From the NCBI GenBank assembly GCA_026874595.1, contig CM049320.1, positions 40,916,714 through 40,980,713 on the forward strand: DNA of 64,000 nt. The letters run 5' to 3'. Position numbers and translations under genes: made by a program. Origin of the DNA: Sipunculus nudus (taxonomy: Eukaryota > Annelida > Sipuncula > Golfingiida > Sipunculidae). Positions within the stretch are counted from its first letter, which is position 1, and each line of letters opens with the position of its first letter. This document shows, one piece after another, positions 27,601-37,700 of the stretch. The notes below the pieces were generated by a model that saw nothing but the letters and a program-made list of their open reading frames with translations, was not told where the DNA came from and made no database searches.

Positions 27601-28714
27601 TGCCCACTGTGCATCAGCAGCCCATCAAATATCCTGTACATGTATGATTTCAGCCTGAAGTGTGTTTTTAAGCTGCATCCCTTGTCAAGAAAAAATAGTC
27701 AGGATTTTAAGAGAGGTCTCATTTAACAGTCACAGCCACAAAACTTGGATCTACATTACAAACACAATTACTTATTATGTACCTTTAACGGGAGATAATG
27801 TACTACACAATTACCTATTATGTACCTTTAATGGGAGATGATGTACACCACAATTACTTACCATTTGAGCAACCATGAAGCAGTGTTTGAAGTTGTGGAA
27901 CGGGACGTGGTTATAGTGCAGGTATATCTGATACAACCACTGATTTAATGTGGTAAGCTGAAATCAACAAGCATTTAAATTTCAACATTTTAAAACTGAT
28001 ATCAACAAAGACAACACTTAAATTTTTATCTCAATATTCTTAGTTTCTCAACTCATCTAAAATTTGTTTGGAATTTGTAGTTTTTAAGTGTCTGCAGTTT
28101 TCCAGTGAGCAAAGACAGACAAAAATCTGCCAAAATCAGACTACATGTAGATGATGATTCAGTTAATGCATCAGGAGAATTAAACTAACAAAGATATAGC
28201 AGAGTGGTGTTTTGTTAAATTATGTTCCTCAAGTCTGAATCATTCAAAATATCAAAACTGAATTTAATATGACATTTTGACATGAAGTCATGGCCGACCA
28301 ACATCTATTATGTTTAATGATGTGCTAAGTACTATGTGCACTGAAAGCAAGGTTCATGTTTATTTGTTTGCACATAACCCACATACATTTAAGTCTAACT
28401 TGCTAGTTTCTTTGAATGGAGCTTAATTAAGCTATGGATGTAATATGAAAACCACACATAAAGGGTACTGAAAAAAACTTTTACTGATTCCCCTATTGGA
28501 CTTACTTCAATGTTGAACTTGGTGAGAAGGTCAAGGTCGATGTACATCTGTCTCAGGAGGATGAGCATCTCGGCGTCCTCCCATTGCCAGTTATTGAAGG
28601 TGGGTTTTCTAAGGTAAGCCCGTATGTCTTCTGTGACCTGTACTTGACTTAAACAATAAGTTAAATCCACAAATTAACAGGATACCAATAATAATTCTAA
28701 ACAAGTTTACTCAC

Positions 28715-28797
<83 letters not shown>

Positions 28798-31700
28798 GTG
28801 AATATCTGTCAAGGCCTAGATCCCGATCGGCCATTGGCACAGATCCTGATAAGCCATTGTCCAAGATCAAATTACGATTGGGATTTAAACCAGCCTAAAC
28901 TCCAATTGGCATCTGGTCCAAATTTTGAATGGTCCAGACCAAATTCCAATTGGGATTTTGACCAGTCCAAACTGGGATAGGGATCTGGTCCAGTCCAGAT
29001 CCTGATTCAGACTGTGAGAGAACAAAACACTGAATGATGCAGCACATACTTTTGATAATTATTTCAGGCTTTTTTTTTATAACTTAAACCTGTAATTTCT
29101 CATAAAAAATGGTATTTACACCATGTTCAAGTTCAAATTCATAGAGTAAGTTGAAGAAATGAATTGACACAGTGCTGAACTTTAATTGGCAGATACATGA
29201 GATTATGAATGAAATAAAAGAAAACTACTTTTGATGGCACTGATAAAATATGTACAAGTTGAAAAATTTACAGCTGAAGGAAAAATTTTCTGGCTTGAAT
29301 AAAATAAAATTTATGTGCATTTACCTTGCATATATATTTTTTTATATCCAAGCATTTTATTCATTTAGACAGAAGAACTTAGGAACATTGACAGTCTGTG
29401 CACGGTTGACAGAGATAATGATCAAGTCATAAAATTTAACCAAACAATATCTGAAATATCTACATATATAATGTAAAAGTTTGTAATTCAAAATTTATTT
29501 TATTCAGACAAATGATAATTACATGATGATGGAACATGTAATAGCTACATTACCTATGCACGGCCATATGAATCTAATAATTAATTTCTGTTTTTAAAAC
29601 AAGGACACCGCAACATTTTATAATAAAACATTAAAACGTAATTTTTCTATTATTAAAATTGGCCTTTTGGACATGAAGTTAGTATGCAGGTACATTAATG
29701 TGCTAAATCAGGGGTGAGGGCTGCCACGGCCTTGAACCGATTAGACAGGAAGTCATTCTCTTCATTGTATTGCATTAAGACTGGACTGAATCCTAATCGG
29801 GATCTGGTCTGGGCCAATTCCCATTTGGTGCAGATCAGGATATGGGCCTTGACATATATATACGAAACATATAAAAAATGTCTGATAAAACCATTCAACT
29901 GATTGACATGCACAACTGAAATTATGAATATATTGACTGATTTATATTTAGTTTTATATATACAATTATAATTGCAGGTGTACTTCATTTTTAAACACTG
30001 AATCTTAATTTGTTCAAAAACTGATAACAACATCATGAAAATGAAGCTTTGCCAGACATTAAACAAACTATTTTTAACAGAACAGAGGAAATCTTCAAAA
30101 CCCTTTTGGTTTATACCATTTTAACCTATTCCATTGAAAAAGAAATGATTCAAATAATTTACAGTAATTAATTACATCGCTAAAGAATGAGAAGATGCAC
30201 AGATAGTGGCTGTACCTAATTTTCAGGAATTTTTCATATACTAATCGACTATCTTCAGGATTCCTTCTGATGCTATCTCTTTTATTCCAAAAAGGTTGTA
30301 AGGATGTACCAGTTGAGATGTCTTTAAATAAGCCTAACCAACTCAAATGTTCCACACTCTGAAAAATAAAAGGCATACACAACCATTCAAATGACACCAG
30401 CAACACAATAGGTAATTACCAGCAAATGTCAGGGAGCAAAACCTATGTTAACAGGTATCTAATTCCAGAAGGCTTCTTCAGTGTTGTGCAAAAATGCCTT
30501 TCAGTGACAATATGAACCAAATATAAAGAATATTAAATTCTTTTGTCTGGATATGGGAACTACAGTGCACTGTTAATTACAAGCTACATGTCTATTAAAA
30601 GCCACACCCAGACTTTTCCCTACCACGTCCATGAAGCATGGAGGAAAAGGAAAAGCAAACCCCTTCAAACCTGGTATGTGGAAACTGTCACAAGAGGGCT
30701 GTTTCGTTTTCATTATTTATTGTGGTGTTGCATTTTTAAGTAAGTATAATATAACCAGACGACTGTTTCTCTAAACTGATGTTTATTAATATGCCGTCTC
30801 ATGTATCAATGTTAGTGTGGGAACGTGCATTTTGGGAACCCAGGCGTTTTATTTGATGGCAGTTTCAGTTCAGTCGTGACTGTGAGAATTGTTTCTTGTC
30901 AAATTCTTGTCAAAGCTAGTTACTCATGTCTTGCTTGTTTCTTGATTGTATGTGTGAGCTTCAGCAATAAAAGAACCTGGAAGTCCATTCCATTAGGGGT
31001 GCAACAGTTACATTTATTAAAATCTCCATGAATCTCAAATAGGATATCACCATACATTTCTTCATTTAAGCAAATTCTAAAATAATGATGATTCAACAAA
31101 TCAGTCACTGTCGAGCTGAGATACCTGTGAAAGTAACAGAGAGACTTTATCCTGAATCCTCAAGGTCATTCAAGGAATACGCATTATCAGGTAGAGCTAC
31201 CCTAATTGTGTAGTAAAATTTGTTCACACAATGGAATATTCAGGAAAGTTATGCATAAAATTATTCAAATTTAACACTTCAATAAAAATTTAAATATTTA
31301 AACACAATATTCTTAGCCTGCTAACAAATCAACTAGAACAACTTAGGCTGTTTGCATAAATAACAAAGAATTTGTGTCTGTTCACCAAATGTTTTCTTTC
31401 ATTTAAAAAAAAGGCTTAATTTATCCACACAAAAAATACCAATTTTGAGGTTTAAAGTATTTGCATCCAGTTTCCATTTAAATGTAAATGAGCATGGCCA
31501 GGGCTGATTGGTCAAGATCAGGTAAACTAGATGTGTCAGAACAACAAGAATGCCCCTGCCTGGAGCAAATTAGAAAAATTTGTTAAAGTTTGTTAAATTT
31601 CCTATGTTCAGGAGCTGTCATACAGACAAAAGCAGGTGAACCAGGACAAAATGCGAACTAAATCTGTATGTGGTCATTATGCACCAACACACCAAAAATT

Positions 31701-34700
31701 AGGCTAATATCTGCAAGCATTGTGAAAAAAAGGCTGTACACCATCAAAGTGCATTTATCATGAAAATTTAAATTTTGATGAAATTTCTATGTTCAGGAGC
31801 TGTCATACGGTCAAAAGTAAGACAACTGTGATGAAATGCAAACTCAATCTGTAACTGGTCATGATCTGGCGAGGTACAATAAATCAGGTCAATATCTGCA
31901 AGCACTGTGAAAAAGAGTCTGTACATGTGAATTTATCATTAAAATTCCTATTTGCATGAAATTTTCTGTTCTTTTGCTGTCATACAGGACAAAACACAAA
32001 CTCAATCTGTAACTGGTCATGATCCAGCCACACACCAAAAATCAGGCTAATATCTGCAGGCATTGCAAAATAAAGTTAGTACATGCATGTGCAGATATCA
32101 TGAAAATTTCAATTTTTTCATGAAATTTTCTATGTTCAGGAGCCATCATACAGTCAAAAGTAGGTCAACTGGGACAAAAACGCAAACTTGATCTGTAAGA
32201 GGGCATTATGCACTCTCACACCAAAAATTAGGCCAATATCTGCAAACCGTGCAAAAAAAAAAGGCTGTGCATATGCATTTCTCATTTAAATTTCTTTTGA
32301 TAGTGAAATTTTCTATGTTCAGGTGCCATCATACAGTCAAAAGTAGTTCAACCGGGACAAAACACAAAGTTGATCTGTAAGTGTTCATTTTGCTGCCACA
32401 CACCAAATATTAGGCCAATACCTGCGGGCATTGCGAAAAAAAAGTCCGTACATTAGTATTTGTCTGGAAAATTTCTATTTTTTCATGAATTTTTCTATGT
32501 TCAGGAGCCATGATACGGTCAAAAGTAGGTTAACTGGGAGGAAACGCAAACTCAATTTGTAACTGGTCCTAATCTGCCCACACACCAAAATTCAGGCTAA
32601 TCTGCAGGAATTGCGAAAAATCTGTACATGTGCATTTCTCATGAAAATTTCTATTTTTCATTAAATTTTCTATGATCAGGAGGAGCTATCATATGGTCAA
32701 AAGTAGGTAAACCAGGACGAAAAGCGAACTCCATCTGTAACAGGTCCTTATCTGGTCAAACAATAAAAATCAGGCCAATATCTGCAGGCATTGAGAAAAA
32801 GTCTGTACAACTGTTTGATTTCGGAATGATGGAAGGACGGAATGACAGACATGGGTAAAACTATATGCCCCAGCCACTATGTTGCGTGGGGAATAAAAAA
32901 AGGGTAATGAGGACTGTACAGACACCAGAACCCCAAATCCTTTGACAGCTTCAGACTAACACACCACATGGTCCAACAATCAATCTAAGACAGAAATTAC
33001 CCCATTGTCTTTTTATGGTATTATTTTAAACTCTTTGCTTGCCACAATGTGTTGCCCAGTCATCTGTGTTATGAAGTCCTTAAACTGCAGGAACAGCTAC
33101 ATCAACCCAACTAACCAGTTTTATTTCTTTAACTGTATAAATAATGAAGTTGCCTTTTAGTTTGTGTGAGTTTTAATTTCACAATATTCGTGAATGGGAA
33201 ATAATCACAATTATGGAACCCTCTGGAATAAGCTGCAAAGTCAACAAATATAAACATCTGCACAAATGGGTTATAACACCTCTGAAAACATTTTTTTCAT
33301 TATTCAGCAAACCATATAAGTTCATGGTATCAAACCAGCTAATGCAAACACACATTTATGATAGTAAAACCTACGGTAATTACAGGCCTGGACATGTCAA
33401 CTGTCACAAGGGTCAAATCATAGTATGACTGTAACATAAATGAGTGAGGTATAGTGGAATTTATTCATTTTTTATGATAAGTACCTAAACTGCTTTTTTT
33501 TAGATTGTATAGGTTCTGATAAAACCAAGAAAATAAAACCCTCATGAAATGATCAAAATGAAGAAACTGTGAAATATTTTTAAGCCTACCAAATGTTAAG
33601 CCAACAGACCATCCATGAACAGTGTCTACAGAAGTCCACCATGGCTAGTTAGCTGGGTTTGCCCCTTCACTGATCTTACAAACACACCTCGGTATCTGGT
33701 GCTGGGAGGGGCTATACATGAACTGTGGCACGTGATCTGCATCATTAGTTTTGGACAATATTGGCACATCATAAACATTATGATAGTCAACTATCCTGCA
33801 TCCATTGTCTCCCCTAAATCCTATATACCTATCCCCATCCCCCAACCAACCTGTTTACTGTCTCCTTCTCCCCTGCATCAAGTGTGTCCCTGCATAGTTT
33901 GTGTCCCTTGCATCTAGTTTTAGTGTCTGTCACCTGCCTCACAGGTCTGTCTCCTCAGCATGCAGGGTCAGTTTCCCAGCATCCAGTGTCAGTCTCCCAG
34001 CAAGCAGTGTCAGTCTCCCAGCATCCAGTGTCAGTCTCCTCAGCATCCAGTGTCAGTTTCCCAGCATCCAGTATCAGTCTCCTCAGCAGTCAGTGTCAGT
34101 CTCCCAGCATCCAGTGTCAGTCTTCTCAGCATCCAGTGTCAGTAGCCACAGCATCAAGTGTCAGTTGCCCCAGCATCAAGTGTCAGTCGCCCCAGCATCG
34201 ATTTCTCCTCTATCCAGTGTCGGTTTTATTCTGTATCCAGTGATGGTTTCTCCTGTATCCAGTGTCATGTTTCCCCAGCATCCAGTTTCAGTTTACCCAG
34301 CTTCAAGTGCCAGTTGCCCCAGTATCAAGTGTCAGTCTCTAACTACAGTTTCTCCTGTATCCAGTGTCGGTTTCTCCTGTATCACGTGTCGGTTTCTCTT
34401 GTATCAAGTGTCAGTTTCTCTTGTATCCAGTGACGGTTTCTCCTGTGTCCAGTGTCAAGTTTCCCCAGCATCAAGTTTCAGTTTCCCCAGCATCCAGTGT
34501 CAGTCTCCCAAGCATCAAATGTCAGTCTCCAACTATAGTTTCTCCTGTATCCAGTGTCAGCTTCTCCTGTATCCAGTGATGGTTTCTCCTGTATCCAGTG
34601 TCAGCTTCTCCTGTATCCAGTGTCAGTTTCTCCTGTATCCAGTGTCTGTCAGAGTCTCTATCCTGCACCAAGTATCAATCTTCCCTGCATTTACTGTCTA

Positions 34701-37700
34701 TCTTCCCTGAATTTATTTTCTATCTCTCCTGTTTCCTGTAACCCCCCCCCCCCTCCCCTTCTTGCTTTCTCACATGTCAGTCTCTCCTGCATCTAGTGTT
34801 TGTCTCCTACATTAATTATTGGTCTTCCTTGTATCCCGGGACTTCCTTCTCTGTATCTAGGGTCTGTCTTCCCTGTATCCAGGCTCCCTCTTTTATATGC
34901 CATCCCTAAATGTATATCTTTGTCCATCTTCCCTGTATGCAGTGCCTATCTTCCCCAATTCCTGTGTCTGTCTTCCCTGCATTCAGTGTTTGTCTCCCCT
35001 GCATCCAATGGTGGTCTTGACTCTGCATTCAGTGTCACTCTCCCTTTGCATCCAGTGTCTGTCTTTGTCAGGATTCCTTGCTTCCAGTGTATACTATACC
35101 ACATCTTAAGTCTTGCCTGTTCCAGCCATGTTCTGGTTTTTAAATAAAATACAACATATGTACACACCCTTAGAATATTCGGTGTATAGATCTAGAGAAT
35201 ATAAGAGATTCTTTAATTAGTACCTCCTGACAATGGTAAAAAAGGGCTAGAAAAAATGTTATTTATTTGGAATATAAAATAACTGTGCCCTATTAACTCA
35301 CCTCTAGTTTGGTTCTAAATAAATCCACTTTTCTTTTAATATCAGCTAGAGATTCTGGCGTCTCCCCACATTCCACTAATATTTTTCTTTCTAGGCTCTC
35401 TAACCTTAAAACAGAAAGAGGAACACAATGTCACATCAGTGCAAGAGGCATCCTTTTATATGTACAAAGTTACATACACTTTTTTAAGCTCTACTCTGAA
35501 CGCTGATGACATTCAATGTTTTATAAAAAGCAAGAATAAGGGTCATACAAGTCAAATTTCATATGAAAAAAATTCCATATATAGCTCCTTTACTTTCTAA
35601 GAATTCCTTTTAGGGTTTCAAAGAGTTTCAAGGATACAGTATTAACCAAATTATGAGAATGATTGTCAAATTGCCAAGCCAAACCATCAATGATAACATT
35701 CAATGAAACTTTAGAGAAACCATTTCCTGCATGTTTTTATTAACAGACTTCACTGATACTGAAATACTGCACTGATTTCCTCAAAGAAAGACATAAGATC
35801 AAGAATAACGTGAGGGCTCCGCAAACTCTGTATCCATGACAAATGAATTCTGTGGACAAAATTCAGATTTAAATGCAAGAAATAGTACTTAGGCTGCATA
35901 GATGAACCAATTCAATTACTGGTAATCAAACGTAGTTTTTTTAGGGAACTCTTTTTTTTAAACCCTCAATGGTTTAATAATGAGCATAAATAGATGAAGA
36001 CAATAACACAAAATTATGAACATTTCCAAAGGAAATAAGGGATATGCAGTGACAATAAAGGTAATTAAATGTCACCTAGAATACTGCTCTTACAATTAAG
36101 ATATGAACCAGTTGAAATTACCTTTCATCAATTGCCTGGGTATCAAATCCCGGTTGTTTCTCTATGTGTAAATCTGAAACAGAAGAAACAATTAATGAAA
36201 CAATCACACAGAATGATCAGTAAATTTAGTTACCACTGTACTGTCTTCAATTAACAAACAAGATTTTACTCTTAAATGGTTATAGCTTTAAGCTTTACAC
36301 TCCACAAAATCTACTGACATTGTATTTAAAGACAATGATGCAGTTATTTATATAGGTTTGTATCTCAGAAGGCCAAAACTGCATGTTCAAAATTCTGTTG
36401 AAAAATTAAGAATATGGCCCCAAGCCTAACCAGATAAAACAAATGAAATTAAAAACAGTCAAGAATAAAAGAGAAGTATTTTTGCAATTAAAAAAAATGT
36501 TTGCATAAATTTGCATAACTGATAAATTTCAAATCTGTGTAAATGGTCAGGCGACAGACACAGGTTAGCATGGCCAAGGCATGGCCTAAACACAACCTCA
36601 TGTGGTGACAGCTTAAGCATTCTGTGCAGCTGGACACCATTATGGAATATGCTCTTTCTCTGGAAATAAGATCTAGTCAAACTGTGGCAATTTTAAAATC
36701 AAAACTGAAGAATATTTATTCAGAAAAGCTTTGATAATGATTGTGTGCTAACTGACTGATACTTCATGATATCTTGTGTTCTTTCTTATTGTAGTACTTT
36801 TGAATACTTAATTTAAATTTGAATTTTTTTTTTGTATTTTATACTTTCTTAGTATTATGTTTAGTGTTAAAAAAAACATTTTATCATGAACCTGGTGCTC
36901 TATAAATTTTTATTAATAAGAAAAATAATAATAAACAAACTTGCCATGTATGGAAGGTGGTCAAATTAGACTTTAGTTTTCATATATTAAAAGATTAATT
37001 AAATATTCATAAAATGGGTACATACAACCATCTCTTGTCTAGAAGCTATTAGGTATTTGGCAGAATCACTGATTCAGACAGGAATGATGGTTAACTGTTG
37101 TCAAATTGACACTGGAGATTGTATTGGGAAAAACCAATTTAACAAACTGCAATAAAATATTTTATTTTAGCTTTTTCATCAATATCTTTAAGATTATTGT
37201 TGAAATGGACCAAAAACTCAAATTGGTGTGTATATGCTTTATGCATACAGAGGATAATTCTGTTGCTTTTATGTTGTGTATTTGTAATTAAGTATGAAAA
37301 AATGTATTGTTAACATTTACTGACAGATAGCTATGTGGTGAAAGGACATGGATAAATAAAATTTATTTACTTATACACCATTTACAATAAAGTAATTAAA
37401 TGTTGGTATTCACATGACAAGATATATAAAACTCTGAACCCCACTAGTAAAACTGATGTCCTGTATATATTTTGATGACCATTTCCCTCTGGAATCTGAA
37501 TGTTTCAATATTAAATGTACAATATGAGCTCTTGATATAAGCACCAATAGAATCTAACAAACACATATTGACTTATACTATGTAAATGTTACCATAAACA
37601 TCCAAGAGAAGGTACTATTTACAAATACCTCAACAACCCATAACAGACAGATCAGATTTCCATACTTGCTCAAAATGTCTATATAATAAGGCACCACAAG

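Noticed and set aside
33884-35167. Long Ser/Val-rich open frames, up to 269 codons
   Set aside because: Products of a 21-24-bp minisatellite within PDE9A intron 3; no start context, domain or splice structure.
36459-36680. Minus-strand frame between candidate PDE9A exons 1 and 2
   Set aside because: It is intronic in the phase-consistent model and has no PDE9A N-terminal similarity.
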